Below, in pieces: positions 33,209 to 44,729 of a DNA stretch of 64,000 nucleotides (the stretch's first letter is position 1; the number at the start of each line of letters is the position of its first letter). Both the position numbers and the translations under genes were made by a program. The notes under the pieces are model-generated. The model ran no database searches. It saw only the letters and a program-made list of their open reading frames with translations, and had not been told where the DNA came from. The stretch lies in contig JASANE010007089.1 in the NCBI GenBank assembly GCA_030248225.1, positions 1-64,000 of the forward strand, written 5' to 3'. This DNA is from Trileptium ribeirensis. Taxonomy: Eukaryota > Nematoda > Enoplea > Enoplida > Thoracostomopsidae.

Positions 33209-34000
33209 TGAGCGTAGCGAAGCGAATCGTTTTTCTTTTGAACTCCTCAATAAATACTGGGTCGATTAAAAAACTTTTTTTGTTTGAAAGGCCTAAAATC
33301 GGACAGGTGTAAGGCATAGATTTTGTCAATATTTGCTTTAGTTAATACGTAATTAACTAATTACTTAAGCGTGTCAGTCTATTTTTAGCATTTTCAAACA
33401 AATATTGCTTATCTTTCAATGAACAATTATTGTAAAGCTATTATTTTGGCATCTCACTATTATGAATCTTGTGTTTGTTACTATTCGGGGATGTTAAAAA
33501 TATGCTAATTAGTTAATTAATTAGCTGGATTACTCATTAATTATTAACTAATTATTACTTATTAATTAGCTAATTTTTTGAAAATTTTCAAAGTGCTCCG
33601 AAATGAAAAAATCCCACACGGGGTTTTCTATGACGCTGATCACACATTTCTGAAGCTATAAAATTTGGCCGCATATGCTAATAAGTTAAGTAATCAATTA
33701 GTTAATTAAATTACCTTAACGTTGCTGATTTTTGGCACTCGGGGGTTTTTTTATATCGCTGATCATGAATATGTGGCTCTTAAACCTCTATGATTTTATC
33801 GTGTTTGCTAATTAGTTAAATAATTAGGTGATATTACTAATTAATTTGCTAATTTTTTACCTAACTAGCTTTTTGTAATGTGGATTTGACATCAAATGTC
33901 TAAAATGTGATACTTAGTATAAATTGATTAAATATATATTTAGTTGAAATACATGCATACATAGATAAGATATAATATACTTTGACTATTGCTCCGCTCA
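33209..34000. mobile_element. TGAGCGGAGC-ended TIR element, copy 3 (reverse, longer)
   Basis: Begins TGAGCGTAGC (33209) and ends GCTCCGCTCA (34000). The left 160 bases match the right end of the 19121-19561 element on the opposite strand (shared AACTTTTTTTGTTTGAAAG-type block and AATTAACTAATTA block). The interior has several TTAGTTAATTA-type AT-rich repeats at 33340-33860. No coding sequence. Confidence 0.6.
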
Positions 34001-34804
34001 CTTTTTGTAATCTATTAAGTTTACTAGTAATATAGCTGAGTTACTTCCCTTATACGCTGGATTCCTACTTTCTAAGTATAAAGGTGCATCCATTATTCCG
34101 GATATCAATGGTTATCAATAACAGTAATAGCGCCGAACTCACAGCTTCCATTCGATCGCCACATTCACGCTCTGAGCTCTAGAACCAATAGTACAAACCA
34201 AAAGATGTGCTATTCACGTAGCAAATTGCTATATGTCGTAAAATAATCAAGAGACCGACAGAAAGATCAAGCCAATATGAAATCCTTAAATTTTATAAAC
34301 TGAAATTCGTATGAAATACAACCTCAATTTGAAGACAAAAAACTTTCGAGTTAACTACTGAACGCAAGAATTATTCAACATAAAACTGGTTTAACACACA
34401 ACAGATCTTACGACAACGCAAAAACTGTCCAACTATGGCGTAGATATTACCTATACGTAAGGAAATTAGCACTATTGTACTAAATTGCGATAAACAACAG
34501 CACCTTACATTATTCAGTGAAATAAGAAAGCGAATACTTTAAACACTAAACCGTAAAGGGTTTAGTGTTTTATTTGTTTTGGGTATTTTAGTGAGTGAAA
34601 TAATGAAGGGCATTGTTATGAAAAATAGGATTTTCATTTTGAAACAAACTTATAAAGCGGAAATAGGTCCCAAGAACCAGGACTTAGTTTTTTCCAATTC
34701 CAGTTTAGAGAATTTTTTCTAACTTGTATATATATTTTTTCATTTTGGGCTAGCGGTAGGAACTTGAAGACCAACAGATTCGAAAAACAGCCAGCAGAAA
34801 TATT
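34001..34804. other. Gene-free stretch with a perfect hairpin
   Basis: No gene. A 12-bp perfect stem with 6-base loop, AAACACTAAACC then GGTTTAGTGTTT, lies at 34541-34570. Confidence 0.5.
34541..34570. repeat. Perfect 12-bp stem-loop
   Basis: AAACACTAAACC (34541-34552), loop GTAAAG, GGTTTAGTGTTT (34559-34570). A U-rich run follows on the + strand, so a terminator-like or foldback origin is possible; the role is unknown. Confidence 0.7.
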
Positions 34805-35120
34805 TGTTAGGGATGCGATTCTAACCCTCGACCTCCTGCTTGTGAATCCGCAGGCTCACGCTCACTGATTGAGCTATCCTTCCCCGATGTCACAGCTATT
34901 ACAAAGCCTTTATACTCGACAAGAAACAATACAAAAACTAAAAACAAAACGCGGGTATGGTGTTTGATATCTGACAATACTAGACCATGGTGGAATGTAG
35001 ATCTCCAGGGGCCTTCACAACTAAAAATAACTTGAAAACAATTTGGGGTGATTTTTGAGCCTAACCTCCTGCTTACCTGATGTAACCCCCTACAGTCGTG
35101 GGTCCGAATCCCCACCTACC
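34805..35120 (-). repeat. tRNA-derived SINE-like region
   Basis: On the minus strand, GGATAGCTCAATCAGTGAG (around 34862-34880) resembles a tRNA D-arm with an A box, and GAGGGTTAGAATCGC about 30-45 bases downstream resembles a degraded B box. At the other end, on the + strand, GTGGGTCCGAATCCCCAC (35096-35113) has the shape of a T-arm: 5-bp stem and 7-base TCCGAAT loop. The two tRNA-like pieces in opposite orientation suggest a composite or two adjoining SINEs. Confidence 0.45.
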
Positions 35121-35234
35121 CAACTTTTCAGTCAGTCATTTCCAAATTACTTCGCCTTCAATCTCCTACCACTACGCCTAAATGAACAATATATTTTGTA
35201 GCAACTATTGATATTTTATAAGATTTTGTTGGGG

Positions 35235-35350
35235 TAGGGTTGGTCAGGGATATTTTTATTACGACGGCTATGGGATTATAATTTGGGGAGTGATTTGTCA
35301 CTCGAAGAAGTGGTGGTTCGTACGCGTGGCCAGTAGTATTCCGGTGGCCA
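35235..35350 (+). repeat. Diverged repeat pair, member 2
   Basis: Counterpart of 32382-32480, with the shared CGTGGCCAG(T)AGTAT block. Flanks give no LTR or TIR signature that I can see. Confidence 0.3.
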
Positions 35351-35744
35351 GCGGGAATAATATCTTTTCTTGGCGCGTGTTATTCTACCTATGCGTACTT
35401 TTATCCAGATGGCGCTGCGGCGTGACTACTTCGATTAGCTCGATATATTGCCCGATATAAAATCAAGACAACCACAGTTGGAATGTTTATTCAAAATTAG
35501 TATAACACTTCAGTAACAGATTAATATGCCGGCCTGACCTATGCCACTTCATGTACCACTGATTCAGCCACTTATTCCAGGTCCCCTATGAATGTTTTAG
35601 TCACGCGTCTCGGAAAAGTACCACTGTGATTTAGCTTGGATGTTGTTTGGGTTCCCGTCGACCTTGATTGATTGAGCCTTGCTGGTTATATAGTTCTCAA
35701 ACGCAGGTTAAGCTCACTATTCTGAATAATTATTTGCACCTTAA

Positions 35745-36005
35745 CATTAGGTTAGGTATTAGTTAATTCCTCTTGTGAGATTTGTATGAAGCCTTCCGTA
35801 CGGCTAGACCCGTACGTTTCTTTGATCCTTTTCCTCAGATTTACACTAGTAATTTCCCTAGAGCCAACAGTATAGGGACGGCTTACTGAAGGAACCTAAT
35901 AACTATTAAGTTCCCTTGTGGGTTTGTACAAAGCCTCCCGTACGACTAGACTCGTACGTTTATTTGATTACCTTATCATAGGGTCTTAGATTTACACTAA
36001 TACTT
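35745..36005 (+). repeat. Two tandem ~150-bp units, each with a CGTACG hairpin
   Basis: Units at about 35748-35860 and 35895-36005 align through TTGTG(A/G)G, TTTGTA, AAGCCT(T/C)CCGTACG, CTAGA, CGTACGTTT and TTAGATTTACACTA-type blocks. Each holds a stem CGTACG...CGTACG around a CTAGA loop (35798-35817 and 35940-35960). No coding. Confidence 0.55.
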
Positions 36006-39000
36006 GCAGTTATTTTAACGTTCCCGCTTGCGGGCGGCTAGCAAGGCCCGATCTATGAATAGTATGTGGTTATATTATAAGGTTACGTTCGTGCTCGCTC
36101 AATTTTATTTTGGAAAATAATAAGAATATATACGTAATATAAATTATTATAGCACTAATATACCTATGTGTGTAGGTTTGGCATTACTCAACGTTAATTC
36201 TCTTCGTAAAAACAAGACACGCCACAATTCGAATCAGAAATCATAAATCTTTAAAAATGCGATTAGCTATGATGCCTCGAGCATTCGATTTCGTAAATCC
36301 AAAACAATCCTGATGCTAACTCGTTACACACCTCAACTACAGTGAATCGTTTCCCAAAGTCTTGATACTATACGAAAAGAATTTAAAATCGCTTGTAGAT
36401 TAGCAATGTAAGCCGTAAAGAACAAATTAAATCTTAAAACAAAGATAACATGAGTCGGATAAATAACACACTAAGGTTTACTGAGTGCCGCAACTATTTC
36501 GCTGAATAAGCAGGAAGTATAAACAACAGTTAAACGAGTGCACTGAGCAACGGCTAAGACTAAATTAAAAGAAACAGAAAAACGCTAACATGGGATAGCT
36601 AAAAACATAAAGTAGTGCTAATTATGCAAATTAGCACTGAAACAAGAAACGCAAAAACAAAAAGAAACCAAAACCACGGACGGAAAAGGGAGGGAGGGGT
36701 ATAATAAAGGATTTGGTGACCATCCCGGGGTTTTTTGTTAATTTAAGGTTTTGGGGCGGGTTTGGACAGGAAACCCCCCTGGTAGCCTGGTAAACACCTA
36801 ACCTCCCCAGTTGTTGGTTAAGCATCTTACACTGATGCTTCCCGAAACCAAATATGGAAGTGTCATCAAGAGGCTAACGTTTTGATCGGTTAACCCCTCC
36901 ACACCACAGACCGAGGCTTTTACCTTTGCCTCTTGAGCCCACAACCATATTTGTTTTGTTGCTCGGTTTTGTGTTCCTGACCGTTTTTGTTTCTTTCATA
37001 CCATTTACCCCCTCTTTTGACAACGAATCTTCCACTGACACTTTTTCTTTCAATTATTTTGGTTCATTAACCGGCGCCTTTTTCCTACCCATTTTACATT
37101 TCCTCTTTCCTTGTCAAGCCCTCATTTACATTTCTCTTCTTTCTTCTATTGCCAAGGGGAGTTCTCTGCATTTTGGGAAACCCTCCCCTATAAAAAATGT
37201 AAAAAGCAAAGAAAAAGCTACACCAAAAAGAAACATAAATTTTGCCTAGCTATATAATTACCACAGCAAGCAAATTATTTTATTAAAAAAATTCTGATGT
37301 GATTTGCTATCTTCTAGTATCTTCAGAGTAAATGTAAATAGAAATGTCAGTCACACGTAGAACGTGTATATATAATATTGCCGTGTATTATTCGATAATG
37401 GAAGACACCATGTCTCATTATTAAAAGGTAGCAGTAGCATTCCTCTTTTCTATCTTTATGCATGTAGAAATTTTTGAAATACCCTGGCAGGGAAGATGCT
37501 TTAAAAGTATTTCAAGCTGGCTTGAATTATTCATTTTGCCTTCGGAAAGTTGTAGTACTAATCCTTAGTTTAAGCACATGGTCAACGGTCGAACATCAGC
37601 GAATGTAAGTGATTAACGTGTGCTGGCAATCCAGGCCTCTGTTGTGCCGGTGCAGTCTTTAAAATAGTAAAATTACTTACATGCATTTAATGGTTCAATA
37701 AAATTTCCACAGTTTCCTGAAGTCCTAAAAAATTGAGCTGCTTACGAATTGAAGAAAAGCGCTAATCTTTGTACATTCAACGTCTAAAATTAATAATAAT
37801 CTGTCGTTAAAACGTGTAGATCCATATCCAATTAGTTAGTTTGTATCTGTACAATTTCGCCAGAATCTTGATGGTTATAATTTATTTTGCAGCTACTAGA
37901 TGGAGGCTTAGTCATCATCGCAAACAGAGTGGTCACGCAATTGTTAACGTTAATCTGGCAATGTTAGCACATCGCTCCGCATTGTAAAATACTATTGGGA
38001 AAATGTGCCAGTGAGTTGAAACCGATCCGCAAAAAATAACACTGTTCTGTCGTCGGTAAACAAGTTAGCTGTCAAGTCTGTCAAAACGCGGTGTCCGCAA
38101 CAGTCACGCTGGACACTCCAAATTGTGAAAACATATACTGTTTGTCGGTGTCAGAGGGCACAATTATTTCCGAAAGCATTTTAGGTTTACAAGCGATCGA
38201 TAATATATTATTACTTTGCGACAGTGGCTTTTGCTGATTATTTATGTTATGTCTCGGTTTGGAGAACGTGACAAATCGTGGCCAATGTAACCTGTGGGGG
38301 CGGAAGTGAAATACATGTTATGCCGTTCTCGATATACTAAGCCTTAGTCTTAGCCTAAGCTAAGGTCCCTATATTAGCCCTGTACTAAGCCTGAGCCTAA
38401 GTCGGGGGGCTGCCGCCCTCCGAACCCCCACTCTAAGCTGTTCTTTGTTCCAACGGTATAACGACCGACCATATTAACATGGTCCCAAATTGTCATATCC
38501 CAATTGCAATATGCGGCGGTATTACAATTACAAATTTAATTTTAAAGTAACACCACGTTTGAGCAATTGGTACTTCTTTGTTCTAGAATCTGGTTGGTGA
38601 TTCCTCTACTTGCTTGGAGAACTGTTAGTGATTATAAACACGAACGCGTCTGATAGCTGCTACTGAAACTAAAGATGTAATCAATATTTGTGACATATTT
38701 ATCAAATTCGTTTCTATCATGTTTGTGTTTTTAAGCAGTAAGTTTCAGAAGTTTGATAAGTGTTGCTCAACTTTTAGTGACGCATGCTTAATGATGATGG
38801 TAACACTGTATTAGAAGCAGCGTTGCAGCTCGCTATATGAATCGGGTTCTGAAATGTTGATAAAAATATATTAAAAACGCAATATTAGTGGTAGTTTCCA
38901 CCTGAGGCAATCCGCAATCACAACCCCCTCCAGTCAGCGACCGAAGGAGCTTGAAAAATTTTAGCACATTAGGCAAACTATGTGAGAAAAGAGGCAAAAA

Positions 39001-39439
39001 TTGTGGAAAATATTCAAAAATTAGGATAAAATTGGCAAAAAAATGGGAAAACTTGCAAAAGTGAAAAATTAATTTTGAGTCCCAAAATATTTCGAATATT
39101 AATCCCACCCTGACAACCTCCCCCTTCCCTCACAAAAATGTTTGTCAAAAAGCTGCCGCAAACACATTAAAAAGAGCAAAGATAACATTATGGCAATACG
39201 ATTAGGAGACGAAACACCGCCAGATCAAAGAAAAAATGAAGTAATCGTATTAATTAAATGTCCTTAAATACTTAATTGTCTCAGAATGATAATATCGAAG
39301 GTATAGATTAAGGTTCAGTATGAGAACCATTTTAACATCATTCAGAAGCATTTCACAGTTATTTATTTCTTTCTCCTATCACAAAGAGATTGATAATATC
39401 ATGTTCCGGTTATAAAAGGATGGAGAGATCCACGAGTAA
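36006..39439. other. Gene-free stretch with G- or C-rich patches
   Basis: No supported gene. A purine-rich patch GGGAGGGAGGGG lies near 36690. A pyrimidine-rich stretch near 36900-37200 gives a 107-codon hydrophobic frame starting at TTG, which I do not call. An imperfect GC-rich hairpin with GGGGGGCTGCCGCCCTCC lies near 38405, preceded by several CCTAAG/CTTAGG repeats (38335-38402). Confidence 0.45.
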
Positions 39440-39449
39440 TCTTTTCGAT

Positions 39450-39555
39450 GACTCAACTGAGATTCAACCATGGGCCTTTTGCTTTCAAGGCTACGGCTGA
39501 GAATACACCGCCGCAGGCACAATGAACTCGCGCTGAAACTACGCTATCTCAGTGT
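39450..39555 (-). repeat. Degraded tRNA-derived SINE-like module
   Basis: On the minus strand, ATAGCGTAGTTTCAGCG (around 39534-39550) resembles an A box region and TGGTTGAATCTC (39458-39470) a B box, about 75 bases apart, longer than a standard tRNA. One possible reading; there is no poly-A or LINE-like tail that I can identify. Confidence 0.3.
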
Positions 39556-39839
39556 GGACGTAAATCTGTCCACTGTGGAGTAGAAAGCAACCGTGTTTCT
39601 AGGTCAAACTAAATTTCTCTAAAGCAGAGAATCACGTCGGACGCACCAACTTAAAAGACCTACGAGTGATCATTCATACTGGACTATATTTAAATCGAGG
39701 TTAGAAGTTGGGCCGATGCTCGGCTCGTTTCTTTTAGAGCCCGACCGAGCCGAGCCAGTGCCAATTCTTTATAGCCGGGCCGAGCCTAAACATTCCACCA
39801 GAACATGGCAATATATAGACTGTTGGTCCTATACTTTAA

Positions 39840-40055
39840 TCACACGTGCCGACGCAGGGGCTCAAGGGGATAACCCCTGAGACCTAGGACCCCACCCCTG
39901 AGGGTCTGGTCTACCCTACCTTGCCTGCAGACGCCGTACGCTGTCGATCCCATAGGTACTTTTTGCGACCCCTCACCCCCACACCGATATCGTGGCTGCC
40001 ACCATGAGACGACCTCCCACAACCGACGCGGGCTACCCCACTGGGCCCTCGGAGT
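39840..40055. other. GC-rich island
   Basis: About 215 bases clearly richer in G+C than either side, with short self-complementary patches such as GGGGATAACCCC and repeated CCCCTGAG. No tRNA, rRNA or coding feature could be assigned. The 60-codon antisense frame is compositional. Confidence 0.4.
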
Positions 40056-40394
40056 GTCAACATATATGACTTTAACAATATTTTAGTTTTTAACTATTAT
40101 ACAAGCTTTGTATGTTGAGTATCTATTGCCGGTATCATTACTCATTAGAACATGTCGCGGCTAGCATCCTTCGGTCTTTATTGTTCCCCGGTGCAAATCG
40201 GACCTTTTCGGTGCTTTAATTTCTGTTGGGACTTTTTGCTTCCACACTGTTAATTCTAAGACTGCATATACAGTGTTGTATATCCCTTAACATTAAGGAT
40301 TAATTTCCTGAAAACCACGCAAAGAAAATTTCCTTCAATAGGACTATTAAATTCTTCCTACACATCAAAAAAAACAAATTTCCAGGATTATTTC

Positions 40395-41259
40395 TTAACC
40401 CTTTCATGCCCGAATTAATTTGTGTATCGTGCAATGTTTGACAAACTCAAGCCCGCGCCACGGATCGAACGCGAAACGCACGCATGAAACTTGTGTACGC
40501 AAACCACTGAGCTATCTGAGAGCTGTTGCTCGGTTCCTTAAGGAACCTCACAATGCGAGCGAACAACAACGCACGTTCAAACGTACGACATACGACATAC
40601 TCAGTAAACACAACGAGTCGCAATGTGCGTTGGGTCCATTTGGGCCTAGTGGGCATGAGAGGGTTAGTTATGCGATAGGTTAATTTTTAATTAACCCTTT
40701 CATGCCCGAATTAATTTGTGTATCGTGCAATGTTTGACAAACTCAAGCCCGCGCCACGGATCGAACGCGAAACGCACGCATGAAGCTTGTGTACGCAAAC
40801 CACTGAGCTATCTGAGAGCTGTTGCTCGGTTCCTTAAGGAACCTCACAATGCGAGCGAACAACAACGCACGTTCAAACGTACGACATACGACATACTCAG
40901 TAAACACAACGAGTCGCAATGTGCGTTGGGTCCATTTGGGCCTAGTGGGCATGAGAGGGTTAGTTATGCGATAGGTTAATTTTTAATTAACCCTTTCATG
41001 CCCGAATTAATTTGTGTATCGTGCAATGTTTGACAAACTCAAGCCCGCGCCACGGATCGAACGCGAAACGCACGCATGAAGCTTGTGTACGCAAACCACT
41101 GAGCTATCTGAGAGCTGTTGCTCGGTTCCTTAAGGAACCTCACAATGCGAGCGAACAACAACGCACGTTCAAACGTACGACATACGACATACTCAGTAAA
41201 CACAACGAGTCGCAATGTGCGTTGGGTCCATTTGGGCCTAGTGGGCATGAGAGGGTTAA
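40395..41259 (-). mobile_element. Array of three piggyBac-ended MITEs carrying a tRNA-like promoter
   Basis: Three nearly identical units with a 296-bp period (starts 40395, 40691, 40987). Each opens with TTAACCCTTTCATGCCCG and closes with GGGCATGAGAGGGTTA, an inverted repeat. The whole array is bounded by TTAA at both ends (40395-40398, 41256-41259). Units 1 and 2 end in TTAG followed by a 24-base spacer. Inside each, on the minus strand, are a perfect A box TAGCTCAGTGG and a B-box-like GTTCGATCC, 44 bases start to start as in real tRNAs. Left ends match the 46557-48710 piggyBac element over 23 bases. The short frames on either strand are copies of non-coding repeat. Confidence 0.8.
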
Positions 41260-44200
41260 ATGTTTAATAAGGAAATTTACTTGAGGTATAAGGATATTTT
41301 TCTAACGACAAAGTTGCTTTCCGCAAAAAATATTTCCCAAAATATAAAGGTATTAAAGAAAAATTTCTTGTTATTTTGTGAGACGAGGTTTCGCCGCAAG
41401 ATTTGTACTTGATATGATTCCCCTTACTGCGAGTATTAATTGCCTACCTTTTATCAACGACGATCGTGCTTATATAAATCAGTCCTATTTCAAGCAAATT
41501 CTTCGGGATCAAGTATACGATTACAGTTCTCTATAATAACCGGTATTACAAAAACATTAAAATAATTGGATACGCTGTATCATTCGAAACCTTCAAAATT
41601 AATTTTTAATAAATTTGAACAATTGATACATAATGAAAAATTACAACATAATAAAAAAATTAACACGTTCAAGAACACAGATCTGAATTGTCACCTTTGG
41701 GTTAAACCAAACGGCGATGACGTTCTGCTGAAGCGTATGGAACTCTTCAGTTGACGCGTGTTCACCCTGTAGGAACAGTGCATTTCCCGCATTCCTCCTG
41801 CATTCTATGATGGGGACAATTCATCGTTCCCCTTGATATCGTACTCTCCACCAAATCGAAGAGGATACTTTTAGGCAGGATATACTTCAGATGAAGAGTG
41901 TCATACTCTTCAACGAAGCATCATCCACTCTTGGTAAGTCAATACGCAAATGCGTCCATCAATATTACCATGTTTCAAAAGTTGTTGCTTTCATTTAACA
42001 AATTATTCTGAAATTTTACACTTGATAGGCAAATAGAAGCTTACAAATTCGATAAGGCAGATCCTGTTGTGGATGTTACTAGTGCAAAAACTGGGGAAAG
42101 TCGATATGTTTGCGGGATCAAACACATCTATGCATGAATATTAGCACCATATTCTACAACATCTGCAGGCCCAAAACAGATCGGCGGAAATGATTCACTT
42201 TTTAGTTATTGTAATATTTTCGCTCAAAAGCATAATTATTCAGGTGAGCAGCATCAGTTGCCGAGAAGAGGTTGAACAAACTCGTTTTTAGACTAAAATA
42301 AAGTTTAATTTAATTTTACTTGAACGTTCAGTTAGGATCAATCTATTTGCTTAAATTTTCGCGCGTATTCATGTAGCATACTTACCATGACAGCCCAGCC
42401 ACCAATGGTGTTTTTATATAATGAACGAGAAATTAAAAACCCTGGTTACCACACGGCTAAACCTAATGTTGACATGGTTATGTATACATTAGAGGGTCGC
42501 TGGATATTACTGGTTTTTCAAACCGCATGTGTATTTCAGATGTAACAAGTTTCTCCGTTGATCAAAAAAATCGAAATACAGTATTTGTAGAAACAAACTG
42601 CATAAATTTAGGTATAGGTTTGTTCAATGTAATACCATAGTAATTCTGAAATTATTGGTTTCTCCGGTGCAGAATAAGACTTACTAGAGGTCCCACTTTC
42701 TAAATAGGTGTGCTATAAATTTTTTGAGCCACAGCTGGAGCGTAAAACGTGGAAGATTTAAAACCTTTTACTCCTTTTCTAGTTTGGGTTTTGTCGGAAC
42801 CGCAACAACAAATGATTCTCACCATTTTCCTGGGTAAACAGATTCCTGTCTGTGATGCTTCAATGTGGTAGCTTTAGGTGCCGAGCGCACTTATGGTAAA
42901 GACTAATATCAGGAGTAATATATCGTTTACACTTCATATAGTTTAGTTCTTCACAAACACCCGATCCTGCTGTGCTTTAATCGTTATGTTCTGGCTCGAT
43001 GTTTAAAGAATTAATTGTAGCTCGGTAACACTGTAAATTTAACGTTCGCACCGTAGCAAAAAAACCAGCTACGATGTCTATTCGTGTTCAAAATGAAAAT
43101 TTGAAAACCAAAGAATTAAGATTTGCAACAAAATTCATAAATGTCGCAGCAGACGAATATATCGTTTGCAATTATTTCCACTGAAATCGTTTGTGCGGTT
43201 CTAATAATACATCAAATTGAACATTTCTCAATAAAAATCTTTCGAAAATTTTCGATATCCTGGAGAACGAATGATGACACACAACAGATAGTTTTTGTCT
43301 ATCTAAAGGACGTTTTCAAAACATTTGTCGAACTGACTCGAACTGTACCAACATTCTACTTTCAAAGTTGACGATCGGCGGTCTGAGTATGCATTAACCG
43401 AAAGGCCCTGTTGTATCTTTGTGTTGAAACAAATAATCATATATATAATTTCAAGCACATTTCAGAGCTAGTAGAGGTTTTATATTGATAAACTAGCGAA
43501 GACAGAGAAAATGGACCGAGTGCGGCTAATCTGTGCTCAGTCACCTCCGAGATTCTAAACAAAGCTTATCACCTTTCAAAGTACCATAAAGACAATAACA
43601 CACAAGTCATACGATAAGTGAACCCTTACGCCATCCATTTCGGGGACATATCGAAATCTAGACCCCATATTTCGACCTACAATGACCAAAAACACGAAGA
43701 TGTTTAGCTATCTCTCAGATTGTACTGGTTAGGTTAAAACTGCTTCGATCACAGTGATTAATTAATGTTCATAATGACTAGCTAAAACTATAGTCCAACG
43801 ATTATACATCTTCGCACAATACACAAATAATATTACTAGTTCATGACTGGTTTGCCACGTAATCGAATGTTAAACTTACCAACTGTAGTAGAAGAGACCA
43901 TTTTTGTTCGTCGTCAACTCCAGATTTCTAGTCAAGCAACAGTGAAACTTGTACTTTTCTGTATAACTATAAACTTGGTGACAGGTAGCATTTGAAAAAA
44001 AATTGTGCAATGATTTCTGTGAGCGTGAGACGTGAGCAAAAGTTTCGTCCCAAATTCTTAGGTGTTTTCATGGCTGGAATATGTTTATATTCACCTCGTG
44101 ACGTGCATTCGTTTAATGGATTAGCTGTGGACCTAGCGCAACTATCAACAGTGTCTTTAGGAGTTTCGGAGACCGCATCGTTCATGAGGTTGGCGTGTCT

Positions 44201-44729
44201 TTCCCCTCAATGCAGCATGCCGGAAATCCTTGCCCAACTCGTTTCGTGTCAGACATTCAAATAACTGTATGCGGACAAAGTTGGTGTACATAGGTAAACT
44301 CCGCAAAATATAAAAGAGATAGAGAGACAGAGTAATTTCTTTACCGCCTTACACTTTTGTCTTCAAGGTACTTTTGGATACCGCAACCCTTGTAAGTATG
44401 AGAATAGTTAGACGTCTGGCGAGATGAGGCAAATTAGCAGTTTCACCGGACAGACGGCCGGATACCAGTAGAACGTGACCCCGACATCAATGCATATACT
44501 TCATTGTTGATATAAAATAAAACTGGGCCGTTATTATAATTTATCAGTACGGTCCTGTTCCACCCGCCCGAGGTGCGCTGGGTGATTTTCAAACAGCACT
44601 GGAACATTCATGATTCCGAGTTTTAGGTATCCAGTCGGCCCCACAATGATGAAATGTACAGTTTTGTTGCGTATTATCAATACATAATTGCGTGAGGATG
44701 CGAATCGTGAGTGCACGAATGCGCACTCG
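41260..44729. other. Gene-free stretch
   Basis: No gene or repeat that I can support in about 3.5 kb. Overlapping 72-90-codon frames on both strands at 43967-44264 show no domain. Otherwise ordinary AT-rich sequence. Confidence 0.4.

Noticed and set aside
36926..37249. 107-codon hydrophobic frame that could pass for a membrane protein
   Set aside because: It starts at TTG, lies in pyrimidine-rich DNA that encodes Phe/Leu/Ser by composition, and shows no domain or neighbouring gene signals.
40440..40560. A functional tRNA gene on the minus strand
   Set aside because: A and B boxes are correctly spaced, but the D, anticodon and T stems do not pair convincingly, so a tRNA-derived module is the safer call.
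40395..41259. Direct repeats read as a CRISPR array
   Set aside because: Units are 296 bp and nearly identical throughout, without unique spacers, in eukaryotic DNA.
40420..41284. Three repeated 87-90-codon frames and their antisense 69-codon partners
   Set aside because: They are the same non-coding MITE/tRNA-like repeat read three times; openness on both strands reflects the repeat, not a gene.
43967..44264. Overlapping 72- and 90-codon frames on opposite strands
   Set aside because: Neither has a recognisable domain, promoter or splice context; such frames are expected by chance.
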